From Lachnospiraceae bacterium UBA1753 (GTDB lineage: Bacteria; Bacillota; Clostridia; Lachnospirales; Lachnospiraceae), in the NCBI GenBank assembly GCA_002317595.1, contig DCHL01000171.1, positions 1 to 19,006 of the forward strand: 19,006 bases of DNA, read 5' to 3'. Below, piece by piece: positions 6,591-13,272 of the stretch. Within the stretch, counting starts at the first letter, position 1; the number at the start of each line of letters is the position of its first letter. The position numbers were made by a program, and so were the translations under genes. The notes under the pieces are model-generated. The model was not told where the DNA came from and did no database searches. It saw only the letters and a list, made by a program, of their open reading frames with translations.

Positions 6591-6950
6591 TCATTCCTCT
6601 GTCTCACTGAGATCTGGAACCTCGTGAAGCACAAGATATCTGTAGAACAGCTTAAGTTCCTCGAACAGTTCCTGGCGGTTCTTCTGAATTTCCTTTACCA
6701 TCAGCCTGCTGCCTATCTCATCGTAGAGATAGTCATTTTCATCAGCATCTGTCTCGATAAGTATCTCGCCATCTTCATCAAATAGAATCCTGAACACTCC
6801 GCCAATCTCCTCCGTGAAGAGAACGCTGATGATGTTCAGCTCCTTCTTAACTGATTCGGGAAGCTTGTCAAAATCCTTATTGAAATAATATTTCTGCTCA
6901 TATGCGCTGGCACCACACAGTACGCAGCTTTCTGAATTAGACGTATCCAT
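6591..6950 (-). CDS. Small CxxC protein of unknown function, possibly DUF6145
   Basis: 119 residues, acidic, with no signal peptide or membrane segment. The N-terminus has a CVLCGASAYEQKYYFN stretch with a Cys9-x-x-Cys12 pair that could bind a metal or be redox-active. The rest is a predicted mix of strand (GGVFRILFDEDGEILIETD, about 50-68) and helix (KEIQKNRQELFEELKLFYRY). I recognise no catalytic motif. It resembles small Lachnospiraceae proteins annotated DUF6145, but that is recalled, not tested. The gene overlaps the end of birA by 14 nt and precedes dusB, with AGAGG about 5 nt before its ATG. Co-expression with birA and dusB is therefore likely. The conserved-looking Cys pair and tight packing argue that it is real and not a chance reading frame. 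Confidence 0.8.
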   Translation of the reverse strand: MDTSNSESCVLCGASAYEQKYYFNKDFDKLPESVKKELNIISVLFTEEIGGVFRILFDEDGEILIETDADENDYLYDEIGSRLMVKEIQKNRQELFEELKLFYRYLVLHEVPDLSETEE

Positions 6951-7947
6951 ATATTCCTCTCACTGACACTTCTCCAGCATATACCAGCTCTGTAGTGCCA
7001 TCTTCTTTATCAACAATAAGTTCGCCTTCGCTGTTGATTCCCCTTGATATCCCTGTGAATTCACCCTTGGGATCAAGGACTCTTACCTGGATATTCATAC
7101 TCGCGAGACGGCTGTTATACTCTTCCATAAGTCCTGACAGATCGCAGGTCTCCAGAAAGGTCTCGTATATATCTTCATATGCCCTGAGGACTGCATCCAC
7201 AAGACTCGCCCTGCTTATCTTCTTTTTGCACTCAAGTGAAATCGAGGTTGCGATGTCACTTATCTCTTCAGGAAACTCCTCAAGATTCACATTGATTCCG
7301 ATTCCTACTATTACATAGTGGATGAAATCAAGCTCAGAACTCATCTCCGTCAGGATTCCGCAAAGCTTCTTGTTATTGAGAAGCACATCGTTGGGCCACT
7401 TAATGCTGCATTTCACCTTTTGGTCAGCTCCATTGTCAAGCGCAGTCTCCTCAACACCTCTTGCAACTGCAAGAGCCGCGAGAATAGTGAGCATTGATGC
7501 CCTGTCTGGTGCAAAATCAGGCTTCAGCAGGAAACTCATTGCCACATTCACACCCGCTGGTGCGCTCCATGCCCTTCCTCGTCTTCCGCGACCGGCCACC
7601 TGATTGTCGGTAATCGCCATCACACCATTCGGAAGTGCCGGATCAGCGGATGCCATACGCTTCAGCTCAGTATTTGTCGAATCAATCTCGTCATACTGGT
7701 AAAAAATTCTGCCGAGCCACTTCGTGCTGAGCCTGCTCTCCAGCTCACTCTTCGTGAGGACATCCGGTGTCTCCTGAAGTCTGTATCCTCTATTTGGAAC
7801 AGAGGCAATCATGAATCCGTCATTCTTCAAGCTGTTGACGGCTTTCCAGACCGCAGTTCTCGACACGCCGAAACTGTCGCACAGTTCCTGGCCTGACACG
7901 TAATCGCCCTTATCCCGGAGTATTTTCAATATTTCTGTCTTTAACAT
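6937..7947 (-). CDS. birA: Bifunctional biotin-protein ligase / biotin operon repressor BirA
   Basis: 336 residues. The N-terminal winged helix-turn-helix (about 1-58) includes SGQELCDSFGVSRTAVWKAV and NRGYRL. The central ligase domain carries GRGRRGRAWSAP (119-130), the biotinyl-AMP loop, and KWPNDVLLNNKKLCGILTEM (183-202) with the catalytic-type Lys183, then IGIGINVN. A C-terminal SH3-like domain runs about 285-336. Family role: it makes biotinyl-5'-AMP, attaches biotin to the carboxyl-carrier protein of biotin enzymes, and in this two-domain form represses biotin genes. I see no obvious BirA operator in the window. The ATG at 7947 has a weak Shine-Dalgarno (AGGG). The gene lies 15 nt after argF and overlaps the following small gene by 14 nt, so it is likely cotranscribed from the argF promoter. 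Confidence 0.96.
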   Translation of the reverse strand: MLKTEILKILRDKGDYVSGQELCDSFGVSRTAVWKAVNSLKNDGFMIASVPNRGYRLQETPDVLTKSELESRLSTKWLGRIFYQYDEIDSTNTELKRMASADPALPNGVMAITDNQVAGRGRRGRAWSAPAGVNVAMSFLLKPDFAPDRASMLTILAALAVARGVEETALDNGADQKVKCSIKWPNDVLLNNKKLCGILTEMSSELDFIHYVIVGIGINVNLEEFPEEISDIATSISLECKKKISRASLVDAVLRAYEDIYETFLETCDLSGLMEEYNSRLASMNIQVRVLDPKGEFTGISRGINSEGELIVDKEDGTTELVYAGEVSVRGIYGYV

Positions 7948-7962
7948 CGCACAGCCCTATTC

Positions 7963-8970
7963 TTACAGAGTCTCAAGCTCCACACCAAGAGTGGCCGCCA
8001 TCACAGCCTTGATTGTATGCATCCTGTTCTCTGCCTCGTCAAATACAGGCTTTGCATACTTCTGGAATACTTCATCTGTTACTTCCATATCCTCAAATCC
8101 GAACTGCTCGCCCTTCTCCTTACCAATCTTGGTCTTGAGGTCGTGGAATGCAGGGAGACAGTGCTGGAAGATTGCCTTCTCAGACGCATTGTTCATAACA
8201 TCCATTGTTACCTTGTAGGGTGTGAGGTCAGCAATTCTCTCTGTCCACATCTCATCAGGCTCGCCCATTGATACCCATACATCTGTGTACACGATGTCGG
8301 CTCCCTTTGTTGCCTTCATTACATCTTCCTCGAGAGTAACTGAGCCGCCACTCTCCTTAGCCCATGCCTCGCACTGAGCTACGAGTCCTCCCTCGGGGAA
8401 ATACTTCTTAGGTGCACATGCTGTAAAATGAAGACCAAGCTTTGCGCATACTATCATAAGTGAGTTGCCCATGTTGTATCTTGCATCACCCATATATACG
8501 AATTTAAGACCCTTGAGCTCGCCAAAGTATTCCCTGGCTGTCAGCATATCTGCAAGCATCTGAGTGGGATGGTACTCATTGGTAAGACCATTCCATACAG
8601 GAACGCCTGCATTCTCTGCGAGTTCCTCAACGATGCTCTGACCAAATCCTCTATACTCAATGCCATCAAACATTCTTCCAAGAACGTTGGCAGTATCAGC
8701 GATGCTCTCCTTCTTACCAATCTGAGATCCTGAAGGATCAAGGTATGTCGTACCCATTCCAAGATCATGGGCTGCCACCTCAAACGCACAGCGTGTTCTT
8801 GTTGAGGTCTTCTCAAAAATCAGTGCTACATTTTTTCCTCTTAAGAGATGTGTGAGGTCTGCTCCGCTTTTCTTCTTCTCCTTGAGTGCTGCGGACAGAT
8901 CAAGAAAATATCTTATCTCATCTGGTGTAAAATCCTTAAGTGTCAGAAAATGGCGTCCCTTTAAATCCAT
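7963..8970 (-). CDS. argF: Ornithine carbamoyltransferase
   Basis: 335 residues, of the roughly 330-residue ArgF/ArcB subgroup. The carbamoyl-phosphate motif is STRTR at 56-60 within FEKTSTRTRCAFE, with HPTQ at 134-137. The ornithine-binding segments are DVWVSMGE near 230 and HCLPAFHD at 270-277. Reaction: ornithine + carbamoyl phosphate to citrulline + phosphate. No other arginine genes are in the window, so the sequence alone does not settle biosynthetic (argF) versus catabolic (arcB). A plausible arginine-repressor-like box in front favours argF. The Shine-Dalgarno GAAGGGAG lies about 8 nt before the ATG. It leads an apparent argF-birA-small gene-dusB operon, an unusual pairing of arginine synthesis with biotinylation and tRNA modification. 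Confidence 0.95.
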   Translation of the reverse strand: MDLKGRHFLTLKDFTPDEIRYFLDLSAALKEKKKSGADLTHLLRGKNVALIFEKTSTRTRCAFEVAAHDLGMGTTYLDPSGSQIGKKESIADTANVLGRMFDGIEYRGFGQSIVEELAENAGVPVWNGLTNEYHPTQMLADMLTAREYFGELKGLKFVYMGDARYNMGNSLMIVCAKLGLHFTACAPKKYFPEGGLVAQCEAWAKESGGSVTLEEDVMKATKGADIVYTDVWVSMGEPDEMWTERIADLTPYKVTMDVMNNASEKAIFQHCLPAFHDLKTKIGKEKGEQFGFEDMEVTDEVFQKYAKPVFDEAENRMHTIKAVMAATLGVELETL

Positions 8971-9017
8971 AACAGTCTCCCTTCTATCTGTTTGTTATTG
9001 CTTAACTTTTTCAGTTT

Positions 9018-9035
9018 ACTTCACTTTTGTTCATT
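9018..9035 (-). promoter_or_regulatory. Possible ArgR/AhrC box in the argF leader
   Basis: Minus-strand AATGAACAAAAGTGAAGT partly resembles the Firmicute ARG box (consensus-like CATGAATAAAAATTCAAG); the first half is better than the second. It overlaps the expected transcription start of argF. A second, weaker A-rich half-match follows toward the gene. This is suggestive only. Confidence 0.3.
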
Positions 9036-9043
9036 AAAGTCCA

Positions 9044-9049
9044 ATTATA
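9044..9049 (-). promoter_or_regulatory. -10 element of the argF promoter
   Basis: A perfect TATAAT on the minus strand lies 74 nt upstream of the argF ATG. At 17-bp spacing the -35 would be the poor TTATTT (9067-9072), which coincides with the T-tract of the upstream terminator. The promoter would have a weak -35 and may depend on regulation. Confidence 0.5.
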
Positions 9050-9061
9050 CAATACTATTTC

Positions 9062-9104
9062 TAAAAAAATAACCCCTCACGCTCTAAATCCAAGGCGTGA
9101 GGGG
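9062..9104 (-). terminator. Intrinsic terminator of the SleB-like/SPFH unit
   Basis: A perfect 10-bp GC-rich stem (CCCCTCACGC / GCGTGAGGGG, 9073-9082 with 9095-9104) surrounds a 12-nt loop. In the minus direction it is followed by UUAUUUUUUU. This is a clear Rho-independent terminator between the SPFH gene and argF. Confidence 0.88.
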
Positions 9105-9133
9105 AAGATAAACAAAAGATTCCAAGACTCAAT

Positions 9134-9148
9134 AATTGCTACGCAATT
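9134..9148. repeat. Small palindromic hairpin downstream of the SPFH gene
   Basis: A 6-bp perfect inverted repeat AATTGC-TAC-GCAATT. Its centre, GCTACGC, is the same as that of the neighbouring larger hairpin at 9155-9189, so the two may be related. Confidence 0.5.
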
Positions 9149-9154
9149 CTTTCG

Positions 9155-9189
9155 TTAAAATAACGCAGCTACGCTGCTAGTTATTTTAA
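9155..9189 (-). terminator. Hairpin immediately after the SPFH stop codon
   Basis: The lower stem is about 10 bp (AAAATAAC / GTTATTTT plus two A-T pairs). A 2-nt bulge follows, then a 5-bp GCAGC/GCTGC upper stem closing a TAC loop. It starts 1 nt after the SPFH stop. The 3' arm in minus RNA ends in UUAUUUUAA, so it may act as a weak terminator or a 3' stabiliser ahead of the stronger terminator at 9073-9104. Confidence 0.55.
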
Positions 9190-9190
9190 A

Positions 9191-10105
9191 TTACTTAAGT
9201 ACTTCCTTCACAGATGTTGCAAGACCTGCGATTCCCTGAATCTCTGAAGGAATGATGATCTTGGTAGCCTGGCCGTCAGCTGCCTTCTGGAATGCCTCGA
9301 GGCTCTTAAGCTTCAGAACTGCCTCATCTGCTCCTGCTTCCTTAATCATACGGATACCATCTGCAGTAGCCTGCTGTACCTTAAGGATTGCTGTTGCCTT
9401 ACCTTCAGCTTCCTTAATCATACGCTCCTTTTCAGCCTCTGCTGCAAGGATTGCTGACTGCTTCTCAGCCTCTGCATCAAGGATTGCTGATTCCTTCTTA
9501 CCTTCTGCAACAAGGATAGTTGACTTCTTCTCACCCTCTGCACGAAGAATGGCCTCACGACGCTCACGCTCAGCCTTCATCTGCTTCTCCATTGCCTCCT
9601 GGATAGCAGCTGGAGGAATGATATTCTTAAGCTCTACTCTGTTGATCTTGATACCCCAGGGATCAGTTGCAACATCGAGGGATGCTCTCATCTGTGTGTT
9701 GATGGTCTCACGTGATGTAAGTGTCTGGTCAAGCTCGAGATCACCGATGATGTTACGCAGTGTCGTGGCTGTCAGGTTCTCGATAGCCATGATAGGATTC
9801 TCAACACCGTATGCAAAAAGCTTAGGGTCTGTAATCTGGAAGAACACAACTGTGTCAATTCTCATTGTTACATTATCCTTAGTGATAACGGGCTGGGGTG
9901 CGAAGTCCACAACCTGCTCCTTGAGGATAACTCTCTTGGCAACTCTGTCGATGAAAGGTACCTTGAAGTGAAGGCCTACATCCCAGGTTCCCTGATATGC
10001 ACCGAGTCTCTCAACTACAAATGCCTGTGCCTGAGGCACAATCTTGATGCAAGAAATGATTGCCCATAAGATGAGCACCAGTAATACTGCTAATACAATA
10101 AACAT
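9191..10105 (-). CDS. SPFH-domain (stomatin/QmcA-like) membrane protein
   Basis: 304 residues. One N-terminal membrane anchor (about residues 2-18, FIVLAVLLVLILWAIIS) is followed by the SPFH/band-7 domain (about 20-175: VPQAQAFVVERLGAYQGTW, PFIDRVAKRVILKEQVVDF, LRNIIGDLELD). A charged helical region then holds five 11-residue units at about 179-233, such as EGKKESAILDA and EAEKQSAILAA, which suggests a hendecad coiled coil. Family role: oligomeric membrane scaffold, often linked to FtsH protease or membrane microdomains; the specific role here is unknown. I chose the ATG at 10105, with AGAGG 7 nt upstream, over an in-frame TTG at 10111 whose Shine-Dalgarno would be too close. A small GCAGG/CCTGC hairpin (10122-10135) precedes it. 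No nfeD partner is adjacent. It follows the SleB-like gene by 120 bp and may be cotranscribed with it. Confidence 0.93.
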   Translation of the reverse strand: MFIVLAVLLVLILWAIISCIKIVPQAQAFVVERLGAYQGTWDVGLHFKVPFIDRVAKRVILKEQVVDFAPQPVITKDNVTMRIDTVVFFQITDPKLFAYGVENPIMAIENLTATTLRNIIGDLELDQTLTSRETINTQMRASLDVATDPWGIKINRVELKNIIPPAAIQEAMEKQMKAERERREAILRAEGEKKSTILVAEGKKESAILDAEAEKQSAILAAEAEKERMIKEAEGKATAILKVQQATADGIRMIKEAGADEAVLKLKSLEAFQKAADGQATKIIIPSEIQGIAGLATSVKEVLK

Positions 10106-10225
10106 AACCAACCTCTTTTCTGCAGGCTCCCCTGCCTATTCATATGGTTCAATTTTACTTCGTTTAACACCTATATGCAAATGAAATAAGTATGAATTTT
10201 TGCCCTTGCCACGTGACCATAATTC

Positions 10226-11554
10226 CTACCAGAACACATGATTTCCGATTACTATTCCTGAATAGCCTGATCTAACATTCCTGAAATGTGTTGCGGCTCC
10301 AATGTTGCTGACACCGCTTATTGCTTCCTTCGCTGCCTGGATACACTCAGCTGACGGTCCTGTGGCAACATAAGCCGCCACCTTTCCACTGGCTGCAGGT
10401 CCGAACTGTCCCGGAGCATAGATTGCATTATATATGCTTCCGTATCTTCCTCTTGCTCTGTTCACAACCACGGCTCCAACTGCAAGCTTTCCTGCATATA
10501 CCTCTCTTCCACACTCTGCCTGGATAAGAGCTGCAAGGAGAGTGACATCATCTGCCTGCGCCGCAACCCCGCCATTGTTGGTGGTAGTAGTCTCTGTAGT
10601 ACGGTTAGCCTTAGCTTCCTTCTCCTTCTTGGCCTTTGCTTCTTTTTCCTTCTGAGCCTTGGCTGCTTCTTCCTTCGCCTTCTCCTCAGCCTTTCTCTTC
10701 TCTATTTCCTCGATTGACTCAGCTTCATCAATCTCGTAATCGAGTGTGACATACTCACCTGAGATGTAGCCTTCTGTGTCATCTGAATATGCTACCTTAA
10801 TCCAGTCACCTTCCTGCTCTATGACCTCAATCTTCTCTCCCTCACCGAGAAGTCCATACACTGCCGAATTCTCATCAGCTTCTTCTCTTATTCTGAGTGT
10901 CTGAGTATTTACTGTCGCCAGAGTAGCGCCTGCCTGTCTTGCCAGTTTCTCTGCTTCCTCGTCAAAAATAAGGTAGTCATCCTTAACCCAGCCCACAACA
11001 TTTCCGGACCTTATTTTTGTCCAGCCATCCTTCTGGTGCGTCTTCTCTCCTGCACAGTTGTGGTAGAGCTTGCCCACAATGTCCGATTCCTCGTTGGGTT
11101 CTTTTCTGATATTGACGGAGTCGTTGACATTGCTCATTACAAGGTCATCGCCGTAGAGCGCCTTGAGCGGATCAGAAGAGGTCTCTGCATCTTCCCCGTC
11201 TTCTGCCGCTTCCTCATCAGCAAATTCCTCGCTCTCAGTATTATTCTGTAAATCATTGGTGGAGTTATTATCAGAATTATCAGATTTGATTTCGTCTTCC
11301 TTTTCCTCAGGAAGCTCTGCAACCTTCAGTTCGACACCTGTAATTTCAGCCAGTGTCTTTCTTGCAATCTTGCCCTGCTCATGCGTCGGCGTAATAGTAA
11401 TCGCCTGATTTTGAGCCACAACAAGAGCCGCGGCCTCTCCTGCCCTGATGCCAAGAAGGTCGCTCATATTACCGGCCAATACCGTACATATCATATTCAG
11501 AGAAAGGCATACTGTCAGAATGAAAACAGAAATACCCTTTATCTTCTTAAACAA
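10226..11554 (-). CDS. Secreted cell-wall hydrolase: two SH3b domains plus SleB/CwlJ-type domain
   Basis: 442 residues. An N-terminal signal peptide (KKIKG then a hydrophobic stretch, likely cut near Ala27) leads to a short segment, then an acidic Asn/Glu/Asp-rich linker (about 80-128). SH3b domain 1 spans about 143-198 (SVNIRKEPNEESDIVGKLY) and SH3b domain 2 about 216-273 (TLRIREEADENSAVYGLL). A Lys/Glu/Ala-rich spacer (about 280-317) and a Thr-rich hinge follow. The C-terminal Hydrolase_2 (SleB/CwlJ) domain, about 335-442, has LIQAECGRE with candidate catalytic Glu347, AVVVNRARG and a terminal IGNHVFW. Family role: muralytic enzymes of spore cortex or vegetative peptidoglycan. SH3b modules imply wall binding. 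The start is TTG at 11554, with GAGGG about 7 nt upstream and no ATG upstream in frame. The Shine-Dalgarno lies inside an inverted repeat. Confidence 0.9.
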   Translation of the reverse strand: MFKKIKGISVFILTVCLSLNMICTVLAGNMSDLLGIRAGEAAALVVAQNQAITITPTHEQGKIARKTLAEITGVELKVAELPEEKEDEIKSDNSDNNSTNDLQNNTESEEFADEEAAEDGEDAETSSDPLKALYGDDLVMSNVNDSVNIRKEPNEESDIVGKLYHNCAGEKTHQKDGWTKIRSGNVVGWVKDDYLIFDEEAEKLARQAGATLATVNTQTLRIREEADENSAVYGLLGEGEKIEVIEQEGDWIKVAYSDDTEGYISGEYVTLDYEIDEAESIEEIEKRKAEEKAKEEAAKAQKEKEAKAKKEKEAKANRTTETTTTNNGGVAAQADDVTLLAALIQAECGREVYAGKLAVGAVVVNRARGRYGSIYNAIYAPGQFGPAASGKVAAYVATGPSAECIQAAKEAISGVSNIGAATHFRNVRSGYSGIVIGNHVFW

Positions 11555-11572
11555 AAATGTACCCTCGATTTG

Positions 11573-11591
11573 ATGTCGTTCTTTGCGACAT
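11573..11591 (-). promoter_or_regulatory. 5'-UTR hairpin before the SleB-like gene
   Basis: A 6-bp perfect stem ATGTCG/CGACAT (11573-11578 with 11586-11591) surrounds a 7-nt loop. It lies in the predicted leader directly upstream of the Shine-Dalgarno arm, so it would stack on the long inverted-repeat stem if that forms. Confidence 0.45.
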
Positions 11592-11622
11592 TAAAGTGGA
11601 AAAGTTACGAAATTATTAAGTA

Positions 11623-11651
11623 ATACTAACAAAATTGTAATTCCTTGTCAA
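11623..11651 (-). promoter_or_regulatory. Promoter of the SleB-like hydrolase (and probably SPFH) gene
   Basis: On the minus strand there is a perfect TTGACA (11646-11651), a 17-bp spacer, an extended -10 TG (11630-11631) and a TAGTAT -10 (11623-11628). The transcription start is expected near 11616, giving a 5' UTR of about 60 nt to the TTG start codon. Confidence 0.7.
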
Positions 11652-11703
11652 ATCGAGGGGCCGTACAATGCCTATTTTATGGGCTTTTTCACATATTTTT
11701 CAT

Positions 11704-12495
11704 TTACATTCCAGCGGATTTCTCTGCTACAGCCTTCTCTGCATCAATGACTGCTGCCCTGAATCCTCTCTCCTCAAGAACCCTCACACCCTGGATCGTT
11801 GTTCCTGCAGGACTTGTGACCATATCCTTGAGTGCACCGGGATGCATATCCATATCAAGCACCATTTTTGCAGATCCGAGAACCGACTGCGCGGCAAACT
11901 TATATGCCTGTGCCCTGGGCATTCCGGCCATCACGGCTCCATCCGCCATCGCCTCAATCATCATGAACACATATGCCGGTGAGCTTCCACTTACTGCAAC
12001 TACAGCATCCATCATGGATTCCTTCACTTCATATGCTTTTCCGAAGCTTCCAAGAATCCCCATTACCTCATCAAACGCCTCGTCTGACACTGCAGCATTC
12101 CTGCACACACCTGTACAGCCCTCACCTACCATTGCAGGTGTGTTTGGCATACATCTTACGACTGCGGTTCCCTCTCCAAACAGGGATGCGAGCCACTCAA
12201 GCGACTTTCCGGGCGCTATGGATACCACAATCTGATTTTTTACAAAAGCTGCGGTCTCCTTGATGACTTCCTCATACATCTGTGGTTTTACGGCATAAAA
12301 TATGATCTCTGACTTCTCTGCAACCTCTGTGTTGCTGCCACATCCCACGATGCCAAAGCTGCTCACTGCCTTGTCAACAGACTCCTTTGAGTGTGCGCTT
12401 CCATAGATATCCTCAGGCCTTGCAAGACCGCTGCCAATTACTCCACCGATGATTGCGGTTGCCATGTTACCAAGTCCAATAAATCCAATCTTCAT
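11704..12495 (-). CDS. proC: Pyrroline-5-carboxylate reductase
   Basis: 263 residues, the normal size. The N-terminal Rossmann fold has GFIGLGNMATAI (4-15), followed by AVKPQ (68-72) and VRCMPNTPAMVGEG (113-126). The family signature HPGALKDMVTSPAGTTIQG spans about 218-236. Reaction: NAD(P)H-dependent reduction of 1-pyrroline-5-carboxylate to L-proline, the last step of proline synthesis. Its ATG overlaps the stop of the upstream methyltransferase (ATGA), with GAGGAG about 6 nt before the start, so it is translationally coupled. proA and proB are not in the window. It is the last gene of the dnaE-pfkA unit; no strong terminator is visible after it, so read-through into the SleB-like gene is possible. 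Confidence 0.96.
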   Translation of the reverse strand: MKIGFIGLGNMATAIIGGVIGSGLARPEDIYGSAHSKESVDKAVSSFGIVGCGSNTEVAEKSEIIFYAVKPQMYEEVIKETAAFVKNQIVVSIAPGKSLEWLASLFGEGTAVVRCMPNTPAMVGEGCTGVCRNAAVSDEAFDEVMGILGSFGKAYEVKESMMDAVVAVSGSSPAYVFMMIEAMADGAVMAGMPRAQAYKFAAQSVLGSAKMVLDMDMHPGALKDMVTSPAGTTIQGVRVLEERGFRAAVIDAEKAVAEKSAGM

Positions 12496-13262
12496 GCTCT
12501 GCTCCTCTTTATTTCATACATAAACAGTGCCGCCGAAATTGCTGCATTGAGCGACTCGACCCTGCCTTCCATAGGTATCTTAACCAGCATATCCGCAAGT
12601 GCAGATATATTATCACTGAGGCCGTTCCCCTCGTTTCCTATCATTATTCCGACGCTTCCCGTGTAGTCAACATCCTCAAAGTAGGTCTGGCCCTTGAGAT
12701 GGGCCGCCACCATTTTCACGCCGCCCTCCTTCATATCTTTGATTGTACCCTCAAGGTCATCAACTATAAGGAATGGAACCCTGTACACGGAACCCATCGT
12801 TGAACGGATTACCTTCGGGTTAAAAATATCAGCGCAGTCCCTGTCCATGATTACTCCTGCCACGCCTGCTGCCTCTGCAGTTCTGAGCATGGTTCCAAGA
12901 TTGCCTGGGTCCTGCACACCATTCAGAATAAGATAGATTCCATCAGGCTTCATCATCTTCTCAAGGGAATGCTTCGGCATTTTCACCGCTGCCAGGATTC
13001 CCTGAGGAGCCTTAGTGTCTGACATCTTATTAAATACGTCAGTTTTTACAACCTCGTGAGGAAGCTTCTCCACTTTTGAGGCATGGACACTTCTGTTCAT
13101 GAAGTCCTCAGACACATACACTGTCTCAAGGAGTGGTGCCGGAGTCTCTAAGAACATTCTGATGCCTTCAACCACAAAGAGCCCCGTCTCTCTGCGATAA
13201 CGGGGCTTCTCAAGAAGTAACTTTATATTTTTTATCTGCTGATTGTTCGTACTTGTAATCAT
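12492..13262 (-). CDS. SpoU/TrmH-family RNA 2'-O-ribose methyltransferase
   Basis: 256 residues. An N-terminal substrate-binding domain (about 1-95, FVVEGIRMFLET, APQGILAAV) precedes a SPOUT catalytic domain. The three SpoU motifs are LNGVQDPGNLGTMLRTAEAA (113-132, motif 1), VGIMIGNEGNGLS (204-216, motif 2) and IPMEGRVESLNAAISAALFM (229-248, motif 3). Family role: SAM-dependent 2'-O-methylation of rRNA or tRNA. The domain plan resembles RlmB/TsnR-type enzymes acting on 23S rRNA, but the target nucleotide cannot be read from the sequence. It lies 10 nt after pfkA with a modest AAAGGG Shine-Dalgarno, and overlaps proC by 4 nt. Confidence 0.93.
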   Translation of the reverse strand: MITSTNNQQIKNIKLLLEKPRYRRETGLFVVEGIRMFLETPAPLLETVYVSEDFMNRSVHASKVEKLPHEVVKTDVFNKMSDTKAPQGILAAVKMPKHSLEKMMKPDGIYLILNGVQDPGNLGTMLRTAEAAGVAGVIMDRDCADIFNPKVIRSTMGSVYRVPFLIVDDLEGTIKDMKEGGVKMVAAHLKGQTYFEDVDYTGSVGIMIGNEGNGLSDNISALADMLVKIPMEGRVESLNAAISAALFMYEIKRSRA

Positions 13263-13272
13263 ATCCCTTTAA

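Larger units (their letters stand above)
11562..11659. repeat. 12-bp perfect inverted repeat bracketing the SleB-like promoter
   Basis: The arms CCCTCGATTTGA (11562-11573) and TCAAATCGAGGG (11648-11659) are 12/12 complementary and 74 bp apart. The distal arm overlaps the first bases of the TTGACA -35 box. The proximal arm contains the GAGGG Shine-Dalgarno of the hydrolase gene. Possible roles are a paired operator or, for transcripts running in from proC, a long-range stem hiding the ribosome-binding site. A tiny remnant element with terminal repeats is also possible. Confidence 0.75.

Noticed and set aside
9252..9971. Plus-strand 239-codon ORF opposite the SPFH gene
   Set aside because: It arises from the regular codon pattern of the opposite coiled-coil gene, and there is no ribosome-binding site or family match.
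11562..11659. ydaO-type c-di-AMP riboswitch upstream of a cell-wall hydrolase
   Set aside because: The expected conserved segments are not present, and the promoter lies inside the region, leaving a leader of only about 60 nt.
11645..12235. Plus-strand 196-codon ORF opposite proC
   Set aside because: It is antisense to an unambiguous proC, and its composition is what the codon pattern of proC produces on the other strand.
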